A stretch of 44,248 nt of DNA from an uncultured Bacteroidales bacterium (GTDB lineage Bacteria; Bacteroidota; Bacteroidia; Bacteroidales; WCHB1-69), in assembly GCA_900315705.1 (NCBI GenBank), contig ONAB01000024.1, positions 1 to 44,248 of the forward strand, read 5' to 3'. The position numbers were made by a program, and so were the translations under genes. The number at the start of each line of letters is the position of its first letter. Within the stretch, counting starts at the first letter, position 1. The notes beneath the pieces were generated by a model. It was not told where the DNA came from, did no database searches, and was given only the letters and a program-made list of their open reading frames with translations. Of this stretch, positions 32,809 through 41,420 are shown piece by piece.

Positions 32809-34461
32809 TTACTTGATGTTAGGCTCCTCCAATCCGAGGTGCTGTTTCTTATCCACAGCCTTCAGGACGATGCCGAGAATGAGGGCGGCAATGCCTAAGC
32901 AAGCCAGCATCACCAACGGCCAGGTGTAATTGTAGGAAACGGCAGCCGTTTCAGCATCAATCAGGCCTTCGTTCATTTGGGCGATGACATCTTGGTTTGT
33001 TTTGTCCAAAACTTTACCGATCAGCAGCGGGAAGAGCCACAAACCGATGTTCTGGATCCAGAAAATGAGGGCGTAAGCAGAACCGATGATCTTTTCATCG
33101 ACCAGTTTCGGGACGCTCGGCCACAAAGCGGCAGGCACGAGGGAGAAGGAGGCGCCCAAGACCAAGATGGTGAGGTAAGCCACCACAACACCGCCAATGG
33201 CGCTGCCCTTGAACATCGGCAGAATGAAAGCGAAAGTCAAGTGACAGATAATCAGCAGCAAAGAGCCAATCATCAACATAGAAGCGGCTTTGCCCTTGTG
33301 ATCGACATAGTTGCCAAGAATCGGGGTAATGGCCACGGCCAACAGCGGGAAGACGGCAAAGATGGTCTCGGCCGTGCCGCGCATATAACCCATCCAGCAG
33401 TAGATAATCAAAGCCACAACAGCAGCTATCATCAAACCGACCTTAGCGGTTTTGTTCTTGGAGAAGTTGCTGGTGAAAGAGCAGACAGCCACCGCCAACA
33501 TAATGAGGTATTGGATGATGGTCACGGAGCTGCCACCCCAGAACGTGCTGGGATCCGCCTCAGTGAGCGTGAGGTTGCACTGCAACATATTCACTGCATA
33601 TTTCTGGAACGGGAAAATGGCGCTGTAGTAAAGCACACAAAGCAAAGCCACCAGCCAGAAACCGCCGGAAGAGAGGATTTTGCCAATATCGGAAACTTTG
33701 AAGGGATCGTCTTTTTCCTCGGCTTCGCCGGTTTGGGCATCCAATTTCTTGTCCATAAAGAAATAGACGATGAACATCATCAAGGCGATGCAAAGGAGCA
33801 CCACGCCGAAGGCCACGGAACGGGAGACTTCAATCTGGCCGCCCAATTTGGCGAAGAAGGGTGAGAAAATCATACAGGTGGCCACACCCAGACGGGCGAG
33901 GGCCATTTCGGAACCCATTGCCAGAGCCGTCTCACGACCCTTGAACCACTTCACAATACCGCGGGAGACCGTGATGCCGGCCATTTCCACGCCACAGCCG
34001 AAGATCATAAAGCCGATGGCTGCCACCTTGGCGGAAGCAGGCATACCCTCATAGAACGGGGCCACGCCCAGCTCCTGGAAGCCGGGAATGTAATTCAAGT
34101 GATTGGTGAACCAAGTCTCCAAGCCGCTGCCCATAAAGGATTTGGAAACGGCATAGTACTTGATCAAGCCACCGATGAGCATCACTGCACCGGAAAGCAC
34201 GGCGGTGAAGCGCACGCCCATCTTGTCGAGAATGATACCGGCAAAGATTAGGAAGAACACGAACACGTTCAGGAAGGTCTCCGCACCCTGCATCGTGCCG
34301 AAAGCGGTGGAATCCCAACCTCTGGTGGATTGCATAAGGTCCTTGATCGGCGACAAAATGTCCATAAAGATGTACGAACAGAACATCGCCAATGCCAACA
34401 ACAGCAAAGCGGTCCATCTCATAGCCGCGCTGTCACGCAAAGTTTGTAGTTTTTCAGTCAT
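32809..34461 (-). CDS. Major facilitator superfamily transporter
   Basis: 550 residues, about 12 hydrophobic membrane segments. The loop-2 to helix-3 signature region is IILDKMGVRFTAVLSGAVM (the D-x-x-G-x-R type MFS motif). VSRGIVKWFKGRETALAMG follows in the middle, and a symmetric ILGNYVDHKGKAASMLMIG in the second half. An extended periplasmic loop is seen at about 105-145. It belongs to the MFSD1-like / uncharacterised sugar-phosphate or peptide transporter type common in Bacteroidota; the substrate cannot be told. It has its own -7 box and terminator, so it is monocistronic. Confidence 0.88.
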   Translation of the reverse strand: MTEKLQTLRDSAAMRWTALLLLALAMFCSYIFMDILSPIKDLMQSTRGWDSTAFGTMQGAETFLNVFVFFLIFAGIILDKMGVRFTAVLSGAVMLIGGLIKYYAVSKSFMGSGLETWFTNHLNYIPGFQELGVAPFYEGMPASAKVAAIGFMIFGCGVEMAGITVSRGIVKWFKGRETALAMGSEMALARLGVATCMIFSPFFAKLGGQIEVSRSVAFGVVLLCIALMMFIVYFFMDKKLDAQTGEAEEKDDPFKVSDIGKILSSGGFWLVALLCVLYYSAIFPFQKYAVNMLQCNLTLTEADPSTFWGGSSVTIIQYLIMLAVAVCSFTSNFSKNKTAKVGLMIAAVVALIIYCWMGYMRGTAETIFAVFPLLAVAITPILGNYVDHKGKAASMLMIGSLLLIICHLTFAFILPMFKGSAIGGVVVAYLTILVLGASFSLVPAALWPSVPKLVDEKIIGSAYALIFWIQNIGLWLFPLLIGKVLDKTNQDVIAQMNEGLIDAETAAVSYNYTWPLVMLACLGIAALILGIVLKAVDKKQHLGLEEPNIK

Positions 34462-34515
34462 AGTACTTTTTATTTAATTGAACAATATTAATATGTTGTC
34501 AAAGAAATGAGGGTG

Positions 34516-34523
34516 CAAAAATA
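34516..34523 (-). promoter_or_regulatory. -7 box of the MFS transporter gene
   Basis: Minus-strand TATTTTTG followed by CACCC, 54 bases before the ATG at 34461 and just after the stop codon of the upstream small membrane protein gene. Confidence 0.65.
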
Positions 34524-34530
34524 AACTATT

Positions 34531-34761
34531 TTATTCATTTCCCTCGCTGTTTTTTCGGTTGCGGGCATTAAAAATCAAATCAAAGGTGATATAGCCCACC
34601 AAAATACCCCATAAAGGCATTAATATAGGACTGTTTTTCAGCACATTGTCAGAAAGATGCCCCGCCTTGGCCCAATAGATGGCCGCCAACACCGCACCCA
34701 ACACCATTCCTATAATATGGTAAACATTGAAATTTTTCTTGAAAAAATCCTTCGGCTCCAT
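34531..34761 (-). CDS. Small two-helix membrane protein
   Basis: 76 residues. Two transmembrane segments are IIGMVLGAVLAAIYWAKAG and ILMPLWGILVGYITFDLIF, with a polar C-tail rich in Asn, Arg and Glu. No family recognised; small membrane proteins of this shape are common in Bacteroidota. It is probably co-transcribed with the gene ending at 34806, 44 bases upstream, as no separate promoter is seen. Confidence 0.7.
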   Translation of the reverse strand: MEPKDFFKKNFNVYHIIGMVLGAVLAAIYWAKAGHLSDNVLKNSPILMPLWGILVGYITFDLIFNARNRKNSEGNE

Positions 34762-34780
34762 TTCTTGTCTTTTATATTAT

Positions 34781-34809
34781 GTAAGAGACGCAATGTATTG
34801 CGTCTCTAC
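34781..34809. repeat. Palindromic repeat AGAGACGCAAT-GT-ATTGCGTCTCT
   Basis: Perfect 11-bp arms (34784-34794 and 34797-34807) with a 2-nt centre, flanked by GTA and TAC. The TAG stop codon of the upstream gene (34806-34808 on the minus strand) is formed by the repeat itself. It resembles the palindrome at 8422-8450 in its GTAGAG/CTCTAC ends. Confidence 0.75.
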
Positions 34810-35582
34810 TCGTTTACTGCCTTATAATATTCATAATCATAGAATTTGGCCTTGATTTTGGCTTTTATGTCCTCATCACTCATCCGTACCAGATCGTAAT
34901 AATTGAAACGACAGTACATCATAAACTGGAGCAGTTCGTCGCCCTTCAAGCCTGTCAGCTCACTCACAATTTCACGGTTGTATTTGTCCTGAATGCGCTC
35001 CACTTCATCATCATAACTCAACATCTCCTGGTAAAGCCTGTTCATTTTAGACTTTCTACTGAATTTGTCATATAAATAGGTGATGGGCGAAGTGGTGATG
35101 GAGCCGCCCAAGGAAAGGATGTTGCCGTTGGGTTTGTAAACGGCGTTGGCCTTTTGCATTTCAGAAAGCTTGGTCTCCTCTACCCTTTTGTAATAGTCTG
35201 GCAACTCCAAAGTTACTATATCCTTTTTAAAACCTTCGTATGATGGATTGATGGCAAAAATAGTCACCTCCTTCAGCATCGTGGCTTTATAGTAGAGAAA
35301 GAAATCCTCGAGACCGGAATATATTTTATCGTTTACCGTCACCACCAGCTGGCGATAGATGGATTTGGATATCACCAACGTGTCATTGAGCGAAACCATA
35401 ATGGAAAACTGGCCGTTTTTGTCGGTAAAAGCAAATTTTTGGGTATTCATATTATATACACTTGCGCCAATCAGCGGCTGGAAGGTGATACCGTCGAATA
35501 CTCTTCCGTTACAAGTTTTCCGCTGGCCGTACGCAAACGGAACCAACAGCAAAAACCCGAATATGACAAACCATTTTCTCAT
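34806..35582 (-). CDS. Exported protein with carboxypeptidase-regulatory-like (CarbopepD_reg) domain
   Basis: 258 residues from ATG 35582. An upstream TTG lies inside the -7 box. The signal peptide MRKWFVIFGFLLLVPFAYG is followed by a beta domain typical of CarboxypepD_reg_2 (CNGRVFDGITFQPLIGASVYNMNTQ split at 26-50; FAFTDKNGQFSIMV; DTLVISKSIYRQLVV). The helical C-terminal half is of unknown type (EMLSYDDEVERIQDKYNREI, DLVRMSDEDIKAKIKAKFYD). Probably periplasmic or outer-membrane associated. The predicted transcript is almost leaderless. The stop codon comes from a palindromic repeat. Confidence 0.82.
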   Translation of the reverse strand: MRKWFVIFGFLLLVPFAYGQRKTCNGRVFDGITFQPLIGASVYNMNTQKFAFTDKNGQFSIMVSLNDTLVISKSIYRQLVVTVNDKIYSGLEDFFLYYKATMLKEVTIFAINPSYEGFKKDIVTLELPDYYKRVEETKLSEMQKANAVYKPNGNILSLGGSITTSPITYLYDKFSRKSKMNRLYQEMLSYDDEVERIQDKYNREIVSELTGLKGDELLQFMMYCRFNYYDLVRMSDEDIKAKIKAKFYDYEYYKAVNE

Positions 35583-35589
35583 TAGGCGG

Positions 35590-35597
35590 CAAAAGTA
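35590..35597 (-). promoter_or_regulatory. -7 box giving a near-leaderless transcript
   Basis: Minus-strand TACTTTTG followed by CCGCC and then TA-ATG. Only 7 bases separate the box from the start codon at 35582, so transcription should begin at or one to two bases from the ATG. Confidence 0.65.
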
Positions 35598-35640
35598 CAA
35601 AATTCTAAAACATTCCCGACTAACGAATCTATATTCCTTT

Positions 35641-36010
35641 TTGATATAAAGGATTTTGCAATGTTACTAACAAACGAAAGTTAATAAAATGGCCTGTTAT
35701 CCATTATCAGCAAGTTAGCGTTTGAAAATTTCGTGGATAAAATTTGACAACTTTATTTTTTCACATCAAATGAAAAAAAAGTGTGGGCAAATGTTCAAAA
35801 AAGTTATCCACTAATAAAAAGTTGAAGTTTTATTTGGTTATGTCAATGTTCTTGAAAAACAATAAAATGCATTGTTTATAAATCATTTTTATTGTTCAAA
35901 ACTTTTGATAAGTCACTTTTTCAAGACAAAGTCCAAAATTTTATACACGCAATGAACAGAATAATATGATTATTTCTTTTTAAATTTTAAAAGAAGATAT
36001 TTTATAAGAA
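35641..36010. other. Candidate chromosomal replication origin (oriC)
   Basis: The 511-bp gene-free gap (35583-36093) is strongly AT-rich. It has four 9-mers with one mismatch to a DnaA box: TTATCCATT 35697-35705, TTATCCACG (minus) 35732-35740, TTATCCACT 35804-35812, TTATACACG 35941-35949. A weaker TTGCCCACA (minus) is at 35782-35790. An almost pure A/T stretch (35950-36010) could be the unwinding element. Genes for 8 kb to the right all run rightward, and those immediately left mostly run leftward. mnmG (gidA), often near origins, lies 7 kb away. Confidence 0.5.
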
Positions 36011-36057
36011 CCGAAAAAAGGAGTCATTTTCTTGATGCAGGATTGGTTCCTTTTTTG

Positions 36058-36065
36058 TACTTTTG
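36058..36065 (+). promoter_or_regulatory. -7 box of rpiB and its downstream cluster
   Basis: TACTTTTG followed by CGGCC, 28 bases before the rpiB ATG. It probably drives the tightly packed genes up to ybeY and mnmG, as no other box was seen between them. Confidence 0.7.
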
Positions 36066-36093
36066 CGGCCTTAATATATTAGGTATACTAGGT

Positions 36094-36519
36094 ATGAAAG
36101 TTTTGATAGCATCCGATCACGCTGGATATGAATTGAAAGAGGCCTTGAAGGAGGCTTTTGCTAAGGATTTTGAATGGGTGGATTATGGGACATTTTCTAC
36201 TGAAAGTGTTGATTATCCGGATTTTGCCCATAAGTTAGCCACCGATGTGGCCAATGGTTCCTATCAATACGGAGTATTGATATGCGGCACAGGAAACGGT
36301 ATGGCGATGAGTGCCAACAAGCACGCCGGCATCCGTGCCGGACTCTGCTGGTCGAAGGAGATTGCGGCCCTGGTGCGGCAACACAACAACGCCAACATCC
36401 TGGTGATGCCCGCCCGCTTCATCCCATTCGAGACAGCTTCCGAAATCGTCAAGACTTTCTTCTCCACCGATTTTGAAGGCGGCCGCCACCAGAGACGCAT
36501 CGACAAAATTAATTTATAG
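36094..36519 (+). CDS. rpiB: Ribose-5-phosphate isomerase B
   Basis: Interconverts ribose 5-phosphate and ribulose 5-phosphate in the non-oxidative pentose phosphate pathway. 141 residues from ATG 36094; earlier in-frame codons lie in the promoter. Family motifs are VLIASDHAGYELKEAL (start), DYPDFAHKLA, the active-site loop CGTGNGMAMSANKHAGIRAG (Cys about 66) and HNNANILVMPARFI. It lacks the long C-terminal extension of LacAB-type proteins. First gene of the plus-strand cluster beside the candidate origin. Confidence 0.95.
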   Translation: MKVLIASDHAGYELKEALKEAFAKDFEWVDYGTFSTESVDYPDFAHKLATDVANGSYQYGVLICGTGNGMAMSANKHAGIRAGLCWSKEIAALVRQHNNANILVMPARFIPFETASEIVKTFFSTDFEGGRHQRRIDKINL

Positions 36520-36524
36520 CGGTT

Positions 36525-37658
36525 ATGAATGAGTCTGCTCCCATAGAAAAGCCCCCATTGGAAATCACGCAAGATATGCGCGATCGTGCATTTTCCTTGA
36601 GATATTCGTTCATCGAAAGTCTTGAGACGCACTTGCTCGCCCTCGAGTCCAATCTTATCGACCATAAAGTCAATGTAAGATGGGCCCAGGATGAGACCGC
36701 CCTCTGCGATTCCATTGTGGAACTGCTTCCAGGAAAACAGTATAACTCCGTTTGTTTTGATGTGGCCAATGTGCCTGAACTGCTTTCCACATACGAGAAT
36801 GTTATAAACCCAGTTTCGGTGGAAGCTGTGGTAAACCACGATCAGGAAACTGAAACCCTTATTGTGGAGTCCGACTTTGCCATAGCAGAAAACGGATCTC
36901 TCGTTTTTGTGAACCGCAAATCCAGTGATTGCTTTAATTTGGTCAGAAATGTCATTGTAATTGTCAATATTGACCAGATTATTGTATCTCAATCCGATTT
37001 ATCACTTTTCTTACGATTGAAAAGTGGTAATGCATCCTCTGATTTTCCTAGTGATGTCAAAATATTGAACAAACCTTACAAAAAAATTGTATCGGATTTG
37101 TTTTTATCATCCCAATCTGTAGGATACACGGAAGAAGATGTCACTGTTTCTGTCATTTTGTACGATAACAACATCACCGATATTTTACAAGACGCTAATT
37201 TGCGCCAGTCGCTCTACTGTATCCATTGTGGTCGATGCGCTACCGTCTGTCCAGTGATGAAGGTTAATAACGGTATCTCCCCTATCGATTTGGTGAAGAA
37301 AAACTGTTTTGACCAGTTTAACAAAACTCAAAGTATATTCCAACAAACTTCTCTTTGCGGTAATTGCCAGGAGGTTTGTCCTATAAACATTCCCTTGGTG
37401 GATTTGTTGATTTATGAGATGAATTTGGTGAGCGAAAATACCAGTTACAACAAAACCAAGAGTTTCTTTTCTATTTTATCCAAGAGAAGTAAAATAAACA
37501 AAAAGAATTCTCCGTTTTTGCGGTACTTCTTTTTAAAGAGGTTTTACAGCAAAAACAAGATGCTTTTGAATTATCTTTTGAATCAAAAAGAGCAATTTTA
37601 TAACATAACACGCGAATCAGGTCAAGATACAGCTCAAAAAGAAGAAGAAAATGTCTAA
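36525..37658 (+). CDS. LUD-domain protein with two 4Fe-4S motifs (LutB-like)
   Basis: 377 residues. The N-terminal LUD (lactate-utilisation) fold is at about 1-195 (ESDFAIAENGSLVFVNRKSS, the LUD strand around the presumed active region). The ferredoxin-like segment has CIHCGRCATVCPVMK (about 238) and CGNCQEVCPINIP (about 283). A basic C-terminal tail follows (SILSKRSKINKKNSPFLRYF). LutB with LutA and LutC oxidises L-lactate, but here no lutA or lutC neighbour exists, so the role is open. It starts 5 bases after rpiB and overlaps the next gene by 8 bases. Confidence 0.85.
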   Translation: MNESAPIEKPPLEITQDMRDRAFSLRYSFIESLETHLLALESNLIDHKVNVRWAQDETALCDSIVELLPGKQYNSVCFDVANVPELLSTYENVINPVSVEAVVNHDQETETLIVESDFAIAENGSLVFVNRKSSDCFNLVRNVIVIVNIDQIIVSQSDLSLFLRLKSGNASSDFPSDVKILNKPYKKIVSDLFLSSQSVGYTEEDVTVSVILYDNNITDILQDANLRQSLYCIHCGRCATVCPVMKVNNGISPIDLVKKNCFDQFNKTQSIFQQTSLCGNCQEVCPINIPLVDLLIYEMNLVSENTSYNKTKSFFSILSKRSKINKKNSPFLRYFFLKRFYSKNKMLLNYLLNQKEQFYNITRESGQDTAQKEEENV

Positions 37659-40600
37659 TAGGGATATTTTACAAGAAAAAATTAGGCAGTTTGTCAAAAA
37701 ATACTACCAAAATGAATTATACAAGGGAATTGTGTATTTCATCTTGATAGTGTTGTCGGCTTTTATTGCCTTTTCCCTCTTTGAGTACTTCTCATACTCC
37801 AATACAACCGTCAGATCTGTTCTTTTCTATGGTTTTATTGCCTTGTTTGCGGCCAACCTCATTTTTTATATCCTAAAACCGTTGTTCAAGTTGTTTGGCT
37901 TGGGCAAACAACTGTCGCAAAATGAAATTGCTTCCATCATTGGTAAGCATTTCAACGAGATTGACGACAAACTTCTCAATCTTTTTGAGTTGCAAAAACA
38001 GATGGACGCTGGCGATTACAAGAGCTATGATCTTCTTTCAGCTGCCATCGATTCCAAAATTGAGTCTTTCAAGGCCTATTCCTTCGTGCAGGCAGTGCCT
38101 GTCAAGAAAACAGTTCGCTTTGCGCGCTGGCTGGTAATCCCAATTATTATCTTTTTGCTGCTGTTTTCCATAAAAAGCGAGATTTTTACGGAATCTACTA
38201 AGAGAATTGTGCATTACCAGACGGTTTATGAGAAACCAGCCCCCTACTCTTTTGAGGTGACAAACAAAAAACTAACCGCTTTCCAGCACGATGATTTCAC
38301 AGTCAATATGAAAGTGGTGGGTGATGAGGTGCCTGACGAGGTCTATATCCGTTACCAGAACCGCAGCTTCAAATGCACCAAAAATTCTAATACTGAGTTT
38401 TCCTATACCTTTACCAATATTCAGAAAAACACTGATTTTCAATTTGTAACGGATGAGGTGGAATCTACTGTTTTTACTGTTGATGTCTTGCCAAAACCTG
38501 TTACCCTGGGTTTTGAAATGCACCTCCACTACCCTGCCTACCTGAACAAACCCGATGAGGTTATCGACAATGTGGGCAATGTTACGGTTCCAGAAGGCAC
38601 GGACATAAAATGGGTGTTTTTCACCAAAAATTCAGACAATCTGCTGTTTATAGTCAATGACAAACAAGAGGAACTCTCTTCCGAAAATGACACCTACTCT
38701 ATCTTTGTGAAGGCCAGAAACAGCTTCACCTATTCGATTCTCAACAAAAACGCCTATTTTACTAGTAAAGACACGTTGACTGATGAAATCACGGTGATAA
38801 AGGATATGTATCCGGAGATTTTCGTGCAAAGCCAGCAGGATTCCTCTTATCAAGAGCGATACTATTTCAAAGGCAATATCAAGGATGATTACGGCTTTTC
38901 CGCTCTCCAGTTTGTATATACTCGCTACGATGCCGATGGTAAAGTGGCAAAATCCGGCAAAACAGTCAATATTCCCATACAAAATGGAGTTACCATTCAG
39001 GATTTCTATTACTATTTTGATCCCAATACTTTTGATTTGAAGCCGGGTGAAAAAATAGATTACTATTTCCAAGTATCCGATAATGATGGTGTTAATGGTC
39101 ACAAGACCAGCAAATCCAATGTATCCACATATCGTGTGCGCACCTTGGACGAAATCAACAAGGATATAGACAAGGCTGAGGAAAAAACCAAGTCCAATTT
39201 CAACGATTTGATTGAGGAGTCTGCAGACCTGATGAAAAATATTGAGAAGATGCAGAAACAGCTGCTTCAACAAAACGATCTCAGTTGGCAAGACAAAAAG
39301 AAATTGGAGCAACTGATGCAACAATATCAGGAGTTGCAGCAACAAATCAACGAGTTGAAGCAACAGGAGCAGAACAAACAGAACTTGGAAAACCAATATA
39401 AGAATGTCAACGAAGACATCTTGAAAAAACAGCAGGAATTGCAAAAACGGATGGATCAGGTGTTGTCGGATGAGATGAAGAAGATGATGGACAAACTGCA
39501 GGAAATGATGCAGAAATCGAACAAAAACGAGGTCCAGCAGCAGATGCAGAAGATGAAGACAAGTGCCGAAGACATCAATAAAACCTTGGACCAGCAATTG
39601 CAGCTCTATAAGCAGTTGGAGATGGAGAAGAAGGTGAATGAGACAGTGGAACAGTTGCATAATTTGGCTGATCAGTTGGAAAAGAATGCCAAACAGACCG
39701 AAAACCGCAATACTGACAAGAATTCTTTGCAGCAAAAACAGAAACAAATCCAAGAACAATATAACCAGATCAAAAAGGATTTGCAGGAAATCCAGCAATT
39801 GAACAAAGAGTTGGAGCAGCCGGTACAATTCAAAAGTACCGATGAACTGCAGAAGGAAATAGAGCAGCAAATGCAGCAGGGCCAACAAAATTTGGAGAAG
39901 AATAACCGTTCCAAATCTTCCGAAAATCAGAACAAGGCGGCTGAAAAAATGGACCAGCTGGCTGACCAGCTCAATCAGGATTTCAATGAAAACGAATTAG
40001 AGCAGGTTTCTGAGGACATTGAGACCGTCAGACAGATATTGGATAACCTGGTGAAGATTTCCTTCTCACAGGAAGAAATACTGGCCAAATCGAAGACATT
40101 ACGCAATGCCTCCCCATCGGTCACCGACGTGATGAACAAGCAATACAGGGTGAAGAGTGATATGAAGGTGATTGAAGATTCTCTGAATGCCCTGGCGCGT
40201 CGTCAAATGGCAGTTAAACCATTCATACAGAAGGAGGTAACTAAAATACAAGAGTATCTGCAAACCTCACAGGAGCGAATGAATAACCGTCAGTTTGCAT
40301 TGTCGGCCACTTCGCAGCAGTTTGTGCTGACCTCGATGAACAACTTGGCCTTGATGCTGAAAGAGTCGATGAACGAAATGCAGAAGAAGAAAAGCGAGTG
40401 CAAGGGCAAATGTAACAAGTCGGGTGGGGGATCGTGCAGCAAACCGGGCGGTAAAGGCAAAAGCCAGAAGACTTCTGCACGGGAGTTACAGCAGCAACTG
40501 AACCGCCAGATGGAGGCGTTAAAGCGCTCTATGGACCAGCAGGGACAGCAAGGCCAGTCGGGTCAGCAACAGCAGATGAGTGAGAATTTTGCCCGTATGG

Positions 40601-40998
40601 CTGCGCAACAAGAGGCTATCCGCAAAATGCTGGAGGACTACAACAACGCCCAGAAGTCGGAGAATGGGGTAGGGGACAAGACGTTGGAACAGCTCATAGA
40701 AGAGATGAAAAAGACGGAAAAAGAGTTGGTTAACAGAACAATAACACAGCAAACCATCAACCGTCAGCAACAAATTACCACACGTTTGTTGCAGAGTGAG
40801 CGCGCTGACCAGCAGCGGGAGAAAGAGGAAGAGCGCAAATCCACGGAGGCTATCAGCACCCCGCGTTTGAATCCGCCTAAAGACTGGAAATTCGACACGG
40901 AAAAGCAACAGCAAAACGAGATGTTGCGCTCTGTGCCTGCTAACCTGAACTACTATTACAAAGAGAAAGCGAACAACTATTTTTACAACATAGACTAA
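37651..40998 (+). CDS. Large coiled-coil membrane protein, DUF4175 family
   Basis: 1115 residues. Two or three membrane segments near the N-terminus (ELYKGIVYFILIVLSAFIAF, SVLFYGFIALFAANLIFYIL, ARWLVIPIIIFLLLFSI at about 150) are followed by a periplasmic beta-rich part (about 180-500). A very long Gln/Lys/Glu-rich coiled coil (about 500-1080) comes next, with repeated QQLQQ / KMQKQ heptads and a Gly/Cys-rich insert KGKCNKSGGGSCSKPGGKGK (about 915). DUF4175-type proteins occur throughout Bacteroidota and sit beside regulatory or cell-wall genes; function unknown. The coiled coil suggests a structural or tethering role. Confidence 0.85.
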   Translation: MSNRDILQEKIRQFVKKYYQNELYKGIVYFILIVLSAFIAFSLFEYFSYSNTTVRSVLFYGFIALFAANLIFYILKPLFKLFGLGKQLSQNEIASIIGKHFNEIDDKLLNLFELQKQMDAGDYKSYDLLSAAIDSKIESFKAYSFVQAVPVKKTVRFARWLVIPIIIFLLLFSIKSEIFTESTKRIVHYQTVYEKPAPYSFEVTNKKLTAFQHDDFTVNMKVVGDEVPDEVYIRYQNRSFKCTKNSNTEFSYTFTNIQKNTDFQFVTDEVESTVFTVDVLPKPVTLGFEMHLHYPAYLNKPDEVIDNVGNVTVPEGTDIKWVFFTKNSDNLLFIVNDKQEELSSENDTYSIFVKARNSFTYSILNKNAYFTSKDTLTDEITVIKDMYPEIFVQSQQDSSYQERYYFKGNIKDDYGFSALQFVYTRYDADGKVAKSGKTVNIPIQNGVTIQDFYYYFDPNTFDLKPGEKIDYYFQVSDNDGVNGHKTSKSNVSTYRVRTLDEINKDIDKAEEKTKSNFNDLIEESADLMKNIEKMQKQLLQQNDLSWQDKKKLEQLMQQYQELQQQINELKQQEQNKQNLENQYKNVNEDILKKQQELQKRMDQVLSDEMKKMMDKLQEMMQKSNKNEVQQQMQKMKTSAEDINKTLDQQLQLYKQLEMEKKVNETVEQLHNLADQLEKNAKQTENRNTDKNSLQQKQKQIQEQYNQIKKDLQEIQQLNKELEQPVQFKSTDELQKEIEQQMQQGQQNLEKNNRSKSSENQNKAAEKMDQLADQLNQDFNENELEQVSEDIETVRQILDNLVKISFSQEEILAKSKTLRNASPSVTDVMNKQYRVKSDMKVIEDSLNALARRQMAVKPFIQKEVTKIQEYLQTSQERMNNRQFALSATSQQFVLTSMNNLALMLKESMNEMQKKKSECKGKCNKSGGGSCSKPGGKGKSQKTSARELQQQLNRQMEALKRSMDQQGQQGQSGQQQQMSENFARMAAQQEAIRKMLEDYNNAQKSENGVGDKTLEQLIEEMKKTEKELVNRTITQQTINRQQQITTRLLQSERADQQREKEEERKSTEAISTPRLNPPKDWKFDTEKQQQNEMLRSVPANLNYYYKEKANNYFYNID

Positions 40999-41009
40999 AA
41001 CCCACAGTT

Positions 41010-41420
41010 ATGATATACATAAACCGACCCGACTTAGACAAGCAGAGCCTTTACACGACCGTTCTGCAGATGATAGAAGACATATCGGATGAGTATGCCT
41101 TGCAGAAAGATTTCGGAACCCTTTCGATGGCCAATCAGGAAGTGGTAGAATTTCTTATGCAGTCGTACGACCAGTTTTGTGTGGATTTCAGTTGTTTCAT
41201 TGACAACGATGAGGTAGGATTTTGCTTTGAATCCTCAGAGCCCTTGTTCAAGAAACTGGAGGAGGGTCAAAATGGGGTTTTGTTGTCCATTTTGTCAGAC
41301 GATTTAGAATATCAAACTGATTATAAACAAATTAGCTTTAGTATTCACGTGAAACCCAAGCATATTATACAAAGAGAACCCATCCGCAAAGAGGTTTTAC
41401 AACAAAACAGGACGATATGA
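41010..41420 (+). CDS. Conserved-looking small cytosolic protein, unknown function
   Basis: 136 residues, no signal peptide or membrane segment. MIYINRPDLDKQSLYTTVLQ, a central helix and a beta-rich C-terminal half (FEHSS-type strands: VGFCFESSEPLFKKLEEG, ISFSIHVKPKHII). The N-terminal helix-strand pattern is faintly like small GHKL ATPase-type proteins found at this position in Bacteroidota, but no nucleotide motif is visible. Tight spacing (11 bases after the DUF4175 gene, 4-base overlap with the next) supports it as a real gene of the cluster. Confidence 0.75.
   Translation: MIYINRPDLDKQSLYTTVLQMIEDISDEYALQKDFGTLSMANQEVVEFLMQSYDQFCVDFSCFIDNDEVGFCFESSEPLFKKLEEGQNGVLLSILSDDLEYQTDYKQISFSIHVKPKHIIQREPIRKEVLQQNRTI

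Noticed and set aside
38632-39888. 418-codon Leu/Phe-rich frame antisense to the DUF4175 gene
   Set aside because: Mirror of Gln/Lys-rich coiled-coil codons; it looks like a membrane protein only because CAG/CAA reads as CTG/TTG.
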